A DNA stretch of 64,000 bases from Zygnema cylindricum (GCA_037447655.1 JBBHKE010002232.1:1-64000); one strand, 5' to 3'; positions 1 to 18,223 are shown, counted from the stretch's first letter. Notes: generated by a model not told the origin, from the sequence alone. Translations and numbers: made by a program.

Positions 1-110
1 GGGGAGAGGGGAGAGGGGAGAGGGGAGAGAGGGGAGGGGGGAGAGGAGGCAGGGGCGGAGAAAAGAGACGAGAGGGGAGAGTGAGGAGAGAGGAACGATG
101 AGGGTGCCAG
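1..110. repeat. purine-rich GGGGA-type simple repeat
   Basis: The first ~110 bases are almost pure G and A, built on imperfect GGGGAGA units. On the minus strand this is a CT-rich tract inside the last visible intron of the formyltransferase gene. No exon is visible between it and position 192. Confidence 0.85.
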
Positions 111-192
111 GAGAGAGAGAAAGAGAGAACACAGATGAGTGGGACAGAGAGGGGGAAAGCACACTAAACGGCCGTGTTGTACGAATACACAC

Positions 193-5458
<5,266 letters not shown>

Positions 5459-5640
5459 GGTTTGGGAAATAGAAAACTATACGAGCCCTAAAGCAAGAAC
5501 CCTAAAAAACCCTAAAAAAAATACGAACCCTAGAAATGGGTCACGTCACGTCACCATTCACATCGGGTCAGGGCGAGCCATGACCCATGAGGGTATAATT
5601 ACACGTCAGATCACACGTCACTCTTTGTGACGAAATTCAA
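5459..5640 (-). promoter_or_regulatory. FMT promoter / 5' leader with telo-boxes and ACGT elements
   Basis: Directly upstream of the FMT start. On the gene strand there are three telo-box-like motifs (TTTAGGG / TTAGGGTT) at about 5485-5535, and four TGACGTG motifs, two overlapping near 5545-5556 and two near 5605-5625. In plants telo-boxes are frequent close to the start of translation-related and organelle-biogenesis genes, and TGACGT/ACGT cores bind bZIP factors. No clear TATA box was identified. Motifs are read directly; the regulatory role is inferred. Confidence 0.55.
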
Positions 5641-7417
5641 CATTCAAATACCGTACGGCAAAAAATGAGTATTTACTATTTACTACTTAGGGTGTTTCCC
5701 CATGTAATCGGTAATTTGATAAAGTATTTTGGACTTAGTGAAGATTCTCCGTACTACTTTGAAGAGCGTGCCAATGTGCGAAAATGAAATCGGAACTTTG
5801 ACATGTGACGGTTATAACAACTTGTGACGATTGAAGCCGACTACGAAACTTCCGACGATTAGTGACGCCAACAAAAACAGCGACAGTGGTAGACGCCTAG
5901 ATTTTTGTGAAATTGTAGATTAATAGGGTTTGGTGACATTGTGACGTCATGCTCACTTGTGACAACGTCTACATCACTGGTTCAATATCTTTCCGCCATG
6001 GTTTCCGGATTTCGTTTTTTCTGCTTTTTTCACTCGACCTGCCATTAAAAAAAAACCTTAAAATTGTCAAAAATAATGTTTTTAAAAGATCTTTCATTTT
6101 ATACCAATATTGTCATGTCTCATTCTAAAAAGTGTGAGATAAAAGCGATAGTGTGAGAGGGAGAGGAGAGGCGACGACGGAGCAAAAATTTGCAAACGAC
6201 CCCATGAATAAAAGTGGAGGTCCGAGAACCCTGCAAAAAAATTCCGTACATCCGTGTGACAAGCTCGGAGAAAAATAGCGAGGACTCTCCCTCGTCCTAA
6301 AATTTTCCCACTCTTGTGGCACGTGCGTGGTTCGTTTTTCATTCGTTGTTTCGGCGGTACTTGGCAGTACTTGAACTAAAATCATAGTGTAAAAGTAGGC
6401 GTTATTCTGGTAGGCTTTGGTGGGCGCACAAAACTTGGCACAAAACTCGCGTAGAGTATGCATACTGTATGTGTGTGCTTTGTGCACACTCTTGTACTAA
6501 CATACGAATCTGACATATGATCGTGGTACAACGCACGCCGCCAGACGAAATTTTTTAGCAAACAAACACAGCGTAGGATGACATTCCGCGGGAAAGAAAA
6601 CCCGTAATATTTTTTTTTATCATCCCATACTTCTTAGTTGGTCAATTTGAGGCTTTATTTAGTGTGAAAAATCGATGCTTTAATACATGGGGACGTACCC
6701 TTAGTTAATTACTGCCAACAGCGTGGCTGTTATTTACTCTTTGTTTGTCCTGTAAAACATTAAAAGTATAAAATAACAAAATTGACAAATTGCATAAAAT
6801 TGTGTCGATTCTGTGCGAGATTAAAGTTTTCCCTCATTTTAGCCGGTTGTGCTATTTCGCGATTTTTAAAAAAAAGTTTCTTTCTTTCTTTCGTAAACAA
6901 AAAAAACTAAAAAAATTTAGCCGATAGAAAAATCTAGGGAAATGATTACCGCAAACATTTTTTTGGTTGCTCGCAATCACCTACATCACCTTGTCAACGA
7001 TTGTACATTTTAAGTACACATCGGTACAAGTTAAGTACAGTACCGTTGAGTTTAGATTTGACGTTCAATCCGTTGGACAGCTTTGACTTGCGAGATATCG
7101 TAACAACCGGTTAAAATATTGTCGCGCTTGAAAACGTCGACCGTCATAAAAATATCAACAATCCGCGCGGCCAGTCAAGGTTTACAATAACAATTATGTG
7201 GCAACCACATGTAAACTTGGTGCGCCACTAATGTGTACTTAAAATGCATAGAGGTACCAAGCGTTTTAAACGCACGCATGAAACGTCGAAAAAATAATGA
7301 TAATGTGCACGGAATAAATGCAAAAAATATTAAAAATAGTTGACCAACTTTGACTTCAAAATAAAATATAAAATACAAATCGTTTAATCCAGAGTACTAA
7401 TACAACTTTGGGTATGT
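5641..7417. other. AT-rich intergenic DNA, nothing recognised
   Basis: No open frame here resembles a known domain on either strand. The longest frames (82 and 120 codons at 6094-6487, minus) are low-complexity and lack recognisable motifs. The right edge abuts the 3' LTR of element F. Confidence 0.5.
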
Positions 7418-8396
7418 TGTAACATGATCTCCTACCTCTCAAAAAATCCCATTACTACAAACAATTTCATCCACACATTCCACACATTGGAATATACACA
7501 TCCACATTGGAAAGCACTCACATAAGGATAAACTTTAAATTAGAATATGCTTCTGTCCTCAAAATATTAGCTTGGTCTCTTGCCCTCGTGGCTCAACCCT
7601 TCTTTTAAAGTGTTTTCCTCTACTCTCCACTCTTAAATAATTCTATCTCTTAAGTGCTAAAACACTACTTAGTTAACAAGAGATTTCAATGCCAAATTGC
7701 CACTTCTCCAATTTGGTTTTTATCGCTCAAGACCAAGATCAGTCAGAATTTCCACAAACTTTTCTCAAAGGAAAAAATGTCTACTCTCCTCTAACACTTC
7801 ACTTTTTATCCATCATCGCCCTGGACTCGCCAAGCCAGAGTCAAAGCTCGGTTAAACAGGCTGTACTTGGGCCAATCCTTGATCAACAAGGACTCAGACT
7901 GACCAATGAAAAAACGTGCGAGATCTCTTACTAACTACGTAGCATTTCTAACCAATCAAATGCTACTGTTTCATTACGTAATGTTTAGGTGCAAAAGTGC
8001 GCACCAAAAGAAAGGCGACTCCGCACGAACGTGCGTAGCAAATTTCGCACGCTTAACCTTGCTACGAAATTCCATAAAGTGAAAGTGACGTTTCGTACAA
8101 AAAATTGTACGAAACGAACCATCGTGCGTACCAAACGAAATATTGATTTCGTTTCGTACTTTATAAACGTACGCTCTAAATTCCGCGGCTAGTTTGACCC
8201 TTAACTCGTAATCAATGAACACCCAATCGTTATTTTGACCTCGCGTTGTCGCCTAAATACACCAATCACTGTATCTTATAAAATACAACCCCAAATCGTG
8301 CGATTCTTTCGCGGACCTCTATCAAATTCAAAACTCTATTTTCGTAACACTTAAATACCCATTTACAAACAAGTTAGATCCACTATTAGTGTTACA
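7418..8396 (-). repeat. 3' LTR of element F
   Basis: Begins TGTAAC and ends GTTACA in the plus view, a 6-bp terminal inverted repeat. About 979 bases, matching 14202-15170 along its length but clearly diverged, including small indels. On the minus strand it follows the integrase and a short untranslated stretch (8397-8667). Confidence 0.88.
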
Positions 8397-8667
8397 TCAT
8401 TCCCTTCTTATATTTAACTTACCTCAATTTAAACACATTTCATTCTCAAGATGGGACTTCTATATTAATATCTCTCCAATGCCTTTGTTAAAACTCAGAA
8501 TTATTTTCTTCTAAAGTTAACTCATCATCTAGTCTTCCTAGATAATGCACTTTCCAGAATATAGTATTGCCAACCTTAAACCGTTGACCAACCCAATCTA
8601 TTGCCCATCTGTGGACATCAGGTTCTATAATTATTAAGGCATCCAATTCTAATTCTCCTTCAGTCGA

Positions 8668-9914
8668 TCAAAGATTTGCTGGTTTCAACTGAGTGATGTG
8701 TATCACTGGATGATTTTTTGTTGAAGGTGGAAAGTCCAATTTGGCAACAACTGACGATATCATCTCGATTACAATAAATGGTCCAATGTACTTAGGAGCA
8801 AATTTCCCCGTAGGATCCGATTGTCCCTCGATCTTGCACCTGTAAAGAGTTATAGAAAGCGAAACCTTGTTACCTGTGCGTAACACCCAATCACCCTGTT
8901 TGCGGTTAGCATTTAATTCTTGCCTCCTTTGTGCCTCCACTAATGCATCCTGGACAGTTTTCCAAACTGTTTGAACGTATTCCCAAAACTTTGTTCCTTA
9001 ACCTCTATTCTTTTGAGTGACCTTTGTTATTAAGTCTAATGCTTATCTAGGTTGGTATTCGTATGCAACTTTAAATGGTGAGAATCGTGTACTAGCATGT
9101 TTACATGAATTGTATGCAAATTCCATTTATGGCAGTTTAGATACCCATGTGTTTTGAATTCCACTGCAAACAGTCCTAAGCATTTCCTTTAGTGTACGGT
9201 TCATCCTTTATGTCTGTCCATCTGTCTGAGGATGATAATTGGTACTCATTTTCAATTCAGAGCCTAAATTTTGCTCTAATTCTTTCCAAAAAGCAGACGA
9301 AAATTTAGAATCTCTATCACTGACTATAGATAGAGGGACTCCATGATGTCTGACAACGTTGTCAAAATATAACTTTCCAATATCTACAACTGAATGAGTG
9401 GTTTTGCAAGGGATAAAAATTGCCATTTTACAGAACCTATCGACTACGACTATGGTACTGTCATTCCCATTTGATGTAGCAGGCAACCTGACAATAAAAT
9501 TCAAACTGACAGATTCCCACGGTCTTTCAGGATATCCAAAGGTTTTAAGAGACCTATAAGTTTTTGGGTACTAGGTTTACTCTGTTGGCAAGGGACACAA
9601 TTTTCCACGTGTTTTGACACCTCCTTTGCCATCCCAGGCCAAAAAAATCTACTTTGCAATCGACTAAGAGTTTTATCTCGACCTAAATGTCCTAAATGCT
9701 CATGAGCTTCCTATAAAATTTGTTTTCTTAAGTCTCCCACTTCAGGAATGCATAATCTATCCCCAATTTGCAAATACAGTAAACCATCATCTAGTCTAAA
9801 GATTTTGACATGCCTCTCATTCAATGGGTCAGAATTCCCTCCCGAAATATTCTTGCAAATCACAGCAAAATAAGGATATTTATCATAACCATTTCTAACA
9901 GTATCTAAAAACAA
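8668..9914 (-). pseudogene. integrase remnant of Ty3 element F
   Basis: Three pieces in order on the minus strand. 9914-9711 plus the stretch down to about 9560 carries the HHCC zinc-binding region (AHEHLGHL ... CVPCQQ). 9504-9208 is the catalytic core with VVVDRFCKM and HHGVPLSIVSDRDSKF, ending YHPQTDGQT. 8940-8668 is a C-terminal module with KFAPKYIGPF (GPY/F-type) and HVTQLKP-like residues. Stops and frame changes separate the pieces, so no functional protein can be made. No chromodomain is seen after it. Confidence 0.85.
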
Positions 9915-10028
9915 TTAATTTTGAACCATAACACTTATTTCAATACATCTACTTAAAAGATCTGCGACAACATTTGTTTTTCCCAAGAATATGTTTGACA
10001 TTAAATTTGAAATATGCTAATTTCTGCA

Positions 10029-11120
10029 CTACCTAATATGTATGTCAGTCATAATCTGTTCATCACTTAATCTTTGTAAATAAGAGAGTGCTTTATTATC
10101 ACAGTGAATTGTAAATTCTTTATTATGCAAATAACAACGCCATTTCACCAATGCATGTACAATTGCAAGTAATTCATTTTCTTGTGCTGTATAGTTCTTT
10201 TCAGCATGATTGAATTTTTTGGACTCAAAAGCAATAGGATGAAAGTGTTTGCCAACGTTTTGACTTATGACTGCACGTAGACCTTTATCAGATGCATCTG
10301 TAGTGATCAAAAAACTTCAAATTCCCGAACAGGGTCAAGATACACTAGTGTAGGGGCAGAGGTCAACTTCTTTTTTAGTTCCTTGAATGCTCCCTCTTGA
10401 TCAACTCCCCACACAAACGTCTTCTTCTCCCGTAGTAAATCCGTCAAAAGTGCCGCGATTATACTGAAGTTCATGATATATTTCCTGTTATAAGTGGCCA
10501 ATCCCAAAAACGATCTAACTTTTGTGACATTAGTAGGTTGTTTCCAAATTTTGGATTGCTAAAATTTTGGATTGATCTGTTTTAACACCTTCCCCACTAA
10601 CTATGTGTCCCAAAAATAATTGTTCACTTTGAAGAAAGCTGGATTTTGACAATTTTCAATATAATTTTCTTTCTCTTAACCTTTCGAACACTCTTCTTAA
10701 ATGAATTACATGTTGTTCTTTAGATTCACTGTAAACTAAAATATCATCTATAAACACTTGGACAAACTCATCTATGTAATCTGAAAAGGATTGGTTTATT
10801 AATCTTTGGTAAGTAGGCGGTGCATTCGTTAAGCTGAATGGCATCAGTATCTATTCGAAATGACCCACCCTAGTCGTAAAAGCAATTTTATCAACATATT
10901 CAATTCTAATTGGCACCTGATTAAAACCACTACACCGGTCAGTCAACGAAAATACTTTAGCACATTTTAAACGATCTATCAAATCAAAAATTAAAGGTAA
11001 CAGATACTTATCCTTCACCGTCATCTTGTTCAGACTAGGATAATCGACACACATTCTCAACGTTCCGTCCTTCTTTTTGACGAAGAGAACGGGTGCTCCC
11101 TATGGTGATTTGCTGGGCTG
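10029..11120 (-). pseudogene. reverse transcriptase-RNase H remnant of element F
   Basis: RT fingers and palm: [12 protein letters not shown] (about 11060), MPFSLTNAPPTYQ (10844) and the catalytic FIDDILVYS near 10750. RNase H follows: ITTDASDKG (about 10305), YTAQENELLAIV and IHCDNKALSYLQ (about 10085). Three frames with stops cover what should be one open polyprotein frame. Confidence 0.88.
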
Positions 11121-11222
11121 AATATGTCATTTCTTTAGGAGTTCTTTGATCTGTTTCTTTAACTCCTCCTACTCAAAGAAATTGTATTTATAAATTCATG
11201 TGATACGAGGATTACATCCAGG

Positions 11223-12134
11223 TTAAAGGTTAATAACATGTTCTACATCCCGGGAAGGTGGCCTTCCCGAGGGTAAATCACTTGGGAAAATATCTTGAAA
11301 TTCAAAAATCAAATCTTTAACAGCAACATCAGATGTATTAATGTCAGTTACAAAATCAGATTTTAGTTTTTCGAAAGTTTTAGTGGTGTCTGATTTAGTG
11401 ATGACATCAATGTTAGTGTTTCCCCCCCCCCTTTCATCAGTAACTGCCTCAGTTACTAATAACAAGTAAGCATGATTTATTTTATCCTTTAAGTGCTTTT
11501 TAAATTGTTTAGCAGATATCAAACCTTCCACTCCCAATCTGGTTATGTTATTTATATGATTCCTATGTAATTTCTTAGGAGATAATGGTTGCAAAACCTT
11601 CCAACCGTTTTCAGACCTCACTTTCAAGGTGTTAATTTCCCAATTAATTTGAGGATTGTGTTCAGTTAACCAAGGCTTTCCCAAAATTAATTCTTCACTT
11701 CCCAAATTCATTATTTCACACATAACTTTCATTTTATGACCCTGGATATGAACTTCTATCGTGTCAGTTTGTAAGTCTAATGTGGACTTATTACCATTTG
11801 CCACTTGAACATGTAAAGGCTTTTCCCTTATGACTGAAAGAATTTTATTTTCCTCTACAAACTTATATGAAATAAAATTATGTATAGCAGCTGAATCAAA
11901 CATTACTCTCAACGATATTCCTTCCACTAATGACTCGAATCTAATCAAACTGTGTCTGGTGTCATCATTACTTAAATGTCCTAACATAGGTCTGTTGTTG
12001 AGAATTTTATCAGAAGGATTCTTTAAACTATGCAGTGTAGTGAGAATCATAATAGATTCAGCTATCCTAACTTTTCCATTCATTAATTTGCCCTTCAAAG
12101 TTAACTCTTTAACTTCTGGATCCGATTGACTCAA
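11223..12134 (-). pseudogene. aspartic protease segment of element F
   Basis: A 303-codon open stretch. VMFDSAAIHNFIS aligns with the retropepsin active-site D-S/T-G motif, but Gly is Ala. GSEELILGKPWL is the second conserved retropepsin block. The C-terminal part leads toward RT with DIFPSDLPSGRPP. It is the longest intact piece of F. The Gly-to-Ala change in the catalytic motif argues against activity. Confidence 0.8.
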
Positions 12135-12159
12135 CTGAGGACTTTCAGTTAGTCCTTTA

Positions 12160-13470
12160 CGTTTCCCACCTCTTGGGCTTCTTGCTCAGCTAGGTATAAT
12201 GCAATATCCTCTTGGAGACCTTCATTTACATCGTCTAATTTGAGAGAACCTTTATCTGTACAGTCTTTAGAGTAATGATCTGGACCTCCGCATTTGAAAC
12301 AAGTGACTTTCTTTTTGTGTTTCGTGCACTCTCTACTAAAATGTCCATCCTCTCGACAGTTTTAACAGTAAATCTTTTTAAGTTGTGCACACTAAAATGC
12401 TCTATGACCCAATTTCTGATAAATATTGCATGTGGGGATGGTAATGTTAGGATTCTGAGCATTAATGCTTGGTTTATGATTCTTAATGTATCCCCCTCTA
12501 TTGTTAAATTTGTTTTCTGCATGAACACCCCGTCCACCCTTCTGATTTCCCCTGAAAATATTTTGCTTATTCACCAGACCAGCATTCAGACCCTCATCCA
12601 CAAATTCCCCCTCATCCCACTCTGATACTTCATTCAAATTACCCCTAAGTGATCTAATTTCCTGATTATACCCCAACTGATCCTCTAATTCCAATGCGTT
12701 GTCTTGTAATTCTTTCAAAATATTAAATTTTTGATGTTTCAATTCTGATTTCAGTATACGGTTTAGATAATTTAAGAAATGCAACTTAGCCATTTCATCA
12801 GCCAAACCTATGACGTGAAAGCTAGATGAGTCAAATTCCACAATTTAATCCTTAACATATCCAGTCTGCTTACAGTTCAACCACTTTTTTTCCATTCTGG
12901 ATTTAAAAGTAACAGAGAAGAATGGCGATTTGATCGGGGTTTTAAAAGTTTCCCAATTAGCATTATCAAGAATTAATTTAGACCTTCTCTGTGTGTAATA
13001 CCAAATCTGAGCATCGCCTTTCAAACAGCTAACAACAAAAGAAGTGTAATCATCACGATCACAATTTTAGATTCCAAATCATACTCCATATGAAAAATCC
13101 AAGCATCCAACTCAGCAATCTTCTCACCATCAAACGATGGTGCCTCACTAATAGACAATTTCAGATCTCTTATCATCTTAGGTCTATCATGATCATACTC
13201 CCTAAAACTGGCATTCCTTTTACTACTTTCACCCTTTTGGTCATTAATATCATTTTTGGATTGAATTAAGTTAATAAGTTCATCTAATTTCTCATTTGAA
13301 ACATTTCCACTTTCTTTAACAACTTTTAATTCACTTTTCAATTCGGAAATGGTTTCATCCACAGCGGCAACATGATTATTAAATCTTTTGACCAATTTCA
13401 CAGTACGTTTCTTAAACACATTCAAAGCATTCTCCATTTCACGTTTCCATGCAGAATTTGTTTTTATCAC
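12160..13470 (-). pseudogene. gag remnant of element F with two zinc knuckles
   Basis: Starts at the ATG ending at 13470 (MIKTNSAWKREMENAL), followed by a Lys/Glu-rich coiled-coil-like stretch and APSFDGEKIAELDAWIFHME, typical of Ty3 Gag. A frameshift lies near 13060. The distal part (12841-12392) is Asn/Gly-rich. Two CX2CX4HX4C knuckles follow near 12360-12260. The second is intact (CFKCGGPDHYSKDC); the first contains an in-frame TAA between its first two cysteines. The same start is duplicated at 17492. Confidence 0.82.
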
Positions 13471-14187
13471 ATAATGAAATCAAGCAAAAGGAACGAAAGA
13501 ATATAATTTCCCAAATAAATTTGCTGCATATTTGAAGTCCTAAGATTGTTCCAATCCAAGACTTCTTCTCGTTAACGAATCCTTTGAAAATGTCAAAATC
13601 TGATAAATAAAAAAAAAACATTGACAGTAAGTTAGTGCAAATTCAAATTTCAATTTTCCAACATTGAAATAAAAGGTAAGAATTTCCCCACAAATTTTGC
13701 AACTGCAAAATTGAAAGCTCTCAAAGGTAATAATTTAGGGTTTGAAAAGTTTTGAGTCATTTCTGGACTCATTTGCTATTGAAGAAGTAAAGTACTCCAC
13801 TTTCCTTCTCCTCTATTAGCAAATTTCCCACTTCCCACTACATCAAGATCTTTTACTCTCTAATCCTCACATCCTCACATCCTCACCTTTCATAGCTTCA
13901 AGCCCTCCCTCTACACATGAATCATTGCTAGGAGAAGGCAAGTTTGTTTGGCCTCTAGGTAATTGGAGTGAGTTTCAGCGGTAGCTCTACTGCCCACCCC
14001 GCCTTAGTCCTTAGGACCTAAGCACGCCCCACATCTAACCAGCGACCGGTGGCAGTGTGATCACTCAATTTCCCTCCAATCCCTTACCACTTCACATTGT
14101 GGTTCTACCGATAAAGGTTAGAGCACCCTCACCGGTCACGACAGTCGATATTCGAGTGAGGAAACTTCTCCTTGGTTTCTAACCAAA
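13471..14187 (-). other. untranslated leader of element F
   Basis: Lies between primer site and gag. No domain is seen; it is the usual position of packaging signals. It is repeated nearly unchanged at about 17493-18209. Confidence 0.6.
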
Positions 14188-14199
14188 GCTTTGATACCA
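14188..14199 (-). promoter_or_regulatory. primer-binding site of element F
   Basis: On the minus strand TGGTATCAAAGC, two bases after the 5' LTR. It matches the complement of the 3' end of plant initiator tRNA-Met (TGGTATCAGAGC) at 11 of 12 positions. Confidence 0.88.
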
Positions 14200-14201
14200 T
14201 A

Positions 14202-15170
14202 TGTAACAGGATCTCCTACCTCTCAAAAAATCCCATTACTACAAACAATTCCAACCACACATTCCACACATTGGAAAATACACATCCACATTGGACCACA
14301 CTCACATAAGGATAAACTTTAAATTAGAAGAAGCTTCTGTCCACATAACATTAGCTTGGTCTCTTGCCCTCGTGGCTCAACCCTTCTTATTAAAGTGTTT
14401 TCCACTACTCTCCACTCTTAATAATTCTATCTTTAAACTACTAAAACACTATTTTGTTAGTAAGAGATTTCAATGCAAAAATGTCGTTTCTCCAATTTGG
14501 TATTAATCGCTCAAGACCAAGATCAGCCGAAAATACCACAAACTTTTCCAAAGAAAAAGATGTATACTCTCCTCTTACACTTCACTATTTATCCATCATC
14601 GCCCTGGACTTGCCAGGCCAGAGTCAACGCTCTGTTTTAACATGCTTTTACCTAGGCCAATCATTGATCTGCAAAGACTCAGAATGACCAATACAAAAAC
14701 GTGCGAAATCTCTTACTAACTACTTAGCACTTTACTAACCAATCAAACGTTACGTTTCACTACGTAACATTTACGTGCAAAAGTGCGCGCCAAACGAAAC
14801 GCGACTTCGCACGATTGTGTGTAACAAATTTCGCACTCGAAACTTCCTTCGAAATTCCCTTAAGTGAAAGTGACGTTTCGTACTAAAATTTATACTAAAC
14901 GAACCACCGTGCATACTAAACGTTTCATTAGAACTTTATGAAAAGTACACGCGTAATTTTGGTACTAATTTGACCCTTAACCCGTTTGAATGATACCCAC
15001 TTGTTATTTAGACCCCACGCTGTCACCTAAATACACCCATCGCTATAACTTGTAAAATATAACTCCAAATAGCGTGATTCTTTCGCGGACGTCTACCAAA
15101 TTTAGTAATCTATAATCATAACATCTAATTACCCTTTTAAAAACAAGTTCGAGCCGCTATTACTGTTACA
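14202..15170 (-). repeat. 5' LTR of element F
   Basis: 969 bases, TGTAAC ... GTTACA. It is about 97% identical by eye to the duplicated LTR at 18224-19191 but only about 90% to the 3' LTR. Confidence 0.9.
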
Positions 15171-16060
15171 TTGTGACTACCGAAATCAACGTCATCACCG
15201 AGGTTGTTTGCAAGTTCTCAAAGTTTGACCCTTGCGCTTTCAATTTCGGCTTTTGATACCCCAATTATTTCAAGCTTTAGTTTTTGTCGGGGATCTAAGA
15301 GAGCCGCGACAATATGATACTCATGAGGGCCCCACTTCGATAGTGCAAATTTCACAAAAAGTTGTTTCAATTTTTGCAAGTTTGGGGAATCTGCAGGGCA
15401 TTCTTTTTTACCGTCATTGTAATATGTTTTTCTTATCTTATAATGGTTATGGAGAGACGATAGTTCAAACAGAACCAAATGTAAAGTTGGTTCTTTGAAT
15501 TTTTCCAGCTCTAGGGTTGCTTATTGAAACCTTTCCAAAAATCGTATAGGTTTGGTAAAGTGAGTCTTATCGATACGAGCAAAAATTACCAATTTGTTTT
15601 TTGCTTGAGCGATTGCTCTTATCTCATAGAATGCATCGTAAATACTCTTAAGCATTCGGAGCAAAGAATTCCACCACGTCACGTTTTCTTATTTTAAGGT
15701 GTTTTTTAAAAGATTTTGTAAATTACTCTGTTTGATTACACGTGTCAATTAGATAAAAAAAAAATCATGATCTTCCACATCGTATTTGCCTTGTTTGGAG
15801 GTTCCGCTCTTATTCAAGATTGTTGTCACAATTATAGCAATTTTATTGTCCGCACAAGGTATCTAAGTAAACATACTCGGTAGACCTTCCGTCACACACA
15901 TGTTAGAGCCACTATCTGTCACGACAACGGAAAGATCAAAATTGGACATTTCAAAATTAGTTGAACAATTTTTGAATCCGTTAAAACATTTTCCGCGGTG
16001 TGTTTTTCCTCTGGAAATTGATCGACTTGAAGCGTTCGTGCATTAAGTTTAAATTATTTG
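15171..16060 (-). pseudogene. hAT-superfamily transposase remnant
   Basis: On the minus strand: VVVTDSGSNM near 15930 (region of the first catalytic Asp), a stretch leading to LKNTLK and TWWNSLLRML near 15690 (the RWNS block of hAT transposases), KWGPHEYHIVAALLDPRQKLK near 15320 (the AxLDPRxKL block) and KAEIESARVKLRELAN. Several in-frame stops (15890, 15755, 15675, 15525) make it non-functional. Element F interrupts it at 15170. The C-terminal dimerisation domain was not found on the other side of F. The partial copy is at 19192-19627. Confidence 0.75.
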
Positions 16061-16097
16061 TCAATAAAATGAACAGTTACTAACATGAATGAGGTTC

Positions 16098-16864
16098 TTT
16101 TTATTGTCTTGGTACAGATATGTTGAGATTTGAAATCTTTAGTTAGTAAATAGAGTAGACTTAGAATAGTTTCTAAAAAGTGGTATATAAGACTTACCTT
16201 TATTAGTGTTACAGTAGGCAAAGTACAATAGAGTGTATTGTACCTCTGCAGGTTTTACGGAGTGACGTCGACACGCGTCACGCAGCAGACAATTGGAATC
16301 GCCAGATCAGACGGACGGAATCTGATCCGGATATCTCGGAAAATATATGGTACGGCTATTTTTGGAGTCATACAGATATTTTGGAATTATATGGTACGGA
16401 ATACTTTTATGATCATTAAATAGAAACGTCCAGATATTTCGGAAGTGAATTATGATCATTGATTTTGAGAGACGTCGACGGACGCGATTCACGTGGGACC
16501 GCAAGTGACGAGGCGAGATTTACGTGGGACCACAAAGTGACGAGGCGTGATTCACGTGGGACCACAAGTGACGAAGCACTCAGGCGCTTCGTACTACACG
16601 ACCACATTCGGCTAGACTTTAGCGGCTACCGCTGACTAAGCATTTGGAACGTTTTCTGTACGGTTCAATGTCTGTAAATATCTGAATAACATTAGCTTGT
16701 ATTTTAGTGTGATAAAAAATAGTGTTACATTAATGAGGTTTTTAGAAAATAATAACTAGGGTTTTGAGGTAGAGTGACGTACAAGTAGGATGCTTTGTTG
16801 TTAGTCAAGATAATAACCGTAGTAACGGTTACCCAAATAAGTGTAGATCAGTAGATAGACACTG
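16098..16864 (+). repeat. truncated copia LTR related to those of D1 and C
   Basis: Shares collinear blocks with the minus strand of the D1 LTR (AATAGTGTTACAG; GTCGACGGACGCGATTC; CACAAGTGACGA) and, at 16774-16862, about 90 bases with 41760-41848 (element C) at roughly 92%. It includes two to three tandem ~35-bp units with ACGTGGGACC. It is cut at 16864 by the start of the duplicated F segment. Confidence 0.65.
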
Positions 16865-17129
16865 TTTAATCCTTCATAGAACCAGTCTGCTTGCAGTTCA
16901 ACCACTTTTCTTCCATTCTGGATTTAAAAATGACAGACAAGAATCGCGATTTGATCGGGGTTTTAAAAGTTTCCCAATTAGCATTATCAAGAATTAAATT
17001 AGACCTTCTCTGAGTGTAATACTAAATGTGAGCATCGCCTTTCAGACAGCTAACAACAAAAGAAGTGTAATCATCATGATCACAATTTCTAGATTCCAAA
17101 TAATACTCCATATGAAAAATCCAAGCATT

Positions 17130-17492
17130 TTACTCATCAATCTTCTTACCATCAAACGATGGTGCCTCACTAATAGACAATTTCAGATCTGTTATCATCT
17201 TAGGTCTATCATGATCATCCTCCCTAAAACTGGCATTTCTTTTACTACTTTCACCCTTTTGGTCATTAATATCATTTTTTGATTGAATTAAGTTAATAAG
17301 TTCATCTAATTTCTCATTTGAAACATTTCCACTTTCTTTAACAACTTTTAATTCACTTTTCAATTCGGAAATGGTTTCATCCACAGCGGCAACATGATTA
17401 TTAAATCTTTTGACCAATTTCACAGTACGTTTCTTAAACACATTCAAAGCATTCTCCATTTCACGTTTCCATGCAGAATTTGTTTTTATCAC
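17130..17492 (-). pseudogene. duplicated gag start of element F
   Basis: The first 120 codons of F gag from the same ATG context; residues nearly identical to 13470-13110, with Tyr-to-Asp and Arg-to-Thr changes near the end. The frame continues recognisably to about 16870 with stops. No pol follows. Confidence 0.85.
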
Positions 17493-18223
17493 ATAATGAA
17501 ATCAAGCAAAAGGAACGAAAGAATATAATTTCCCAAATAAATTTGCTGCATATTTGAAGTCCTAAGATTGTTCCAATCCAAGACTTCTTCTCGTTAACGA
17601 ATCCTTTGAAAATGTCAAAATCTGATAAATAAAAAAAAAACATTGACAGTAAGTTAGTGCAAATTCAAATTTCAATTTTCCAACATTGAAATAAAAGGTA
17701 AGAATTTCCCCACAAATTTTGCAACTGCAAAATTGAAAGCTCTCAAAGGTAATAATTTAGGGTTTGAAAAGTTTTGAGTCATTTCTGGACTCATTTGCTA
17801 TTGAAGAAGTAAAGTACTCCACTTTCCTTCTCCTCTATTAGCAAATTTCCCACTTCCCACTACATCAAGATCTTTTACTCTCTAATCCTCACATCCTCAC
17901 ATCCTCACCTTTCATAGCTTCAAGCCCTCCCTCTACACATGAATCATTGCTAGGAGAAGGCAAGTTTGTTTGGCCTCTAGGTAATTGGAGTGAGTTTCAG
18001 CGGTAGCTCTACTGCCCACCCCGCCTTAGTCCTTAGGACCTAAGCACGCCCCACATCTAACCAGCGACCGGTGGCAGTGTGATCACTCAATTTCCCTCCA
18101 ATCCCTTACCACTTCACATTGTGGTTCTACCGATAAAGGTTAGAGCACCCTCACCGGTCACGACAGTCGATATTCGAGTGAGGAAACTTCTCCTTGGTTT
18201 CTAACCAAAGCTTTGATACCATA

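Larger units (their letters stand above)
7418..15170 (-). mobile_element. Ty3/gypsy element F, complete but decayed
   Basis: Layout on the minus strand: 5' LTR 14202-15170, primer site 14188-14199, leader, gag, protease, RT, RNase H, integrase, 3' LTR 7418-8396. Integrase after RT places it in Ty3. Every coding segment has stops or frameshifts. By eye the two LTRs differ at roughly one base in ten over the first 140 bases, so this is an old insertion. It interrupts a hAT remnant on the right. No convincing target duplication is visible (TATGT left, TTGTG right). Confidence 0.85.

Noticed and set aside
5485-5535. Telomeric repeat array (CCCTAAA-like)
   Set aside because: Only three separated, imperfect units; better read as promoter telo-boxes.
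6094-6487. Possible second host gene on the minus strand
   Set aside because: Frames are CT-rich low complexity, with no splice-joined continuation or family motif.
7413-15175. Target-site duplication for element F
   Set aside because: TATGT (left) and TTGTG (right) share too little; not claimed.
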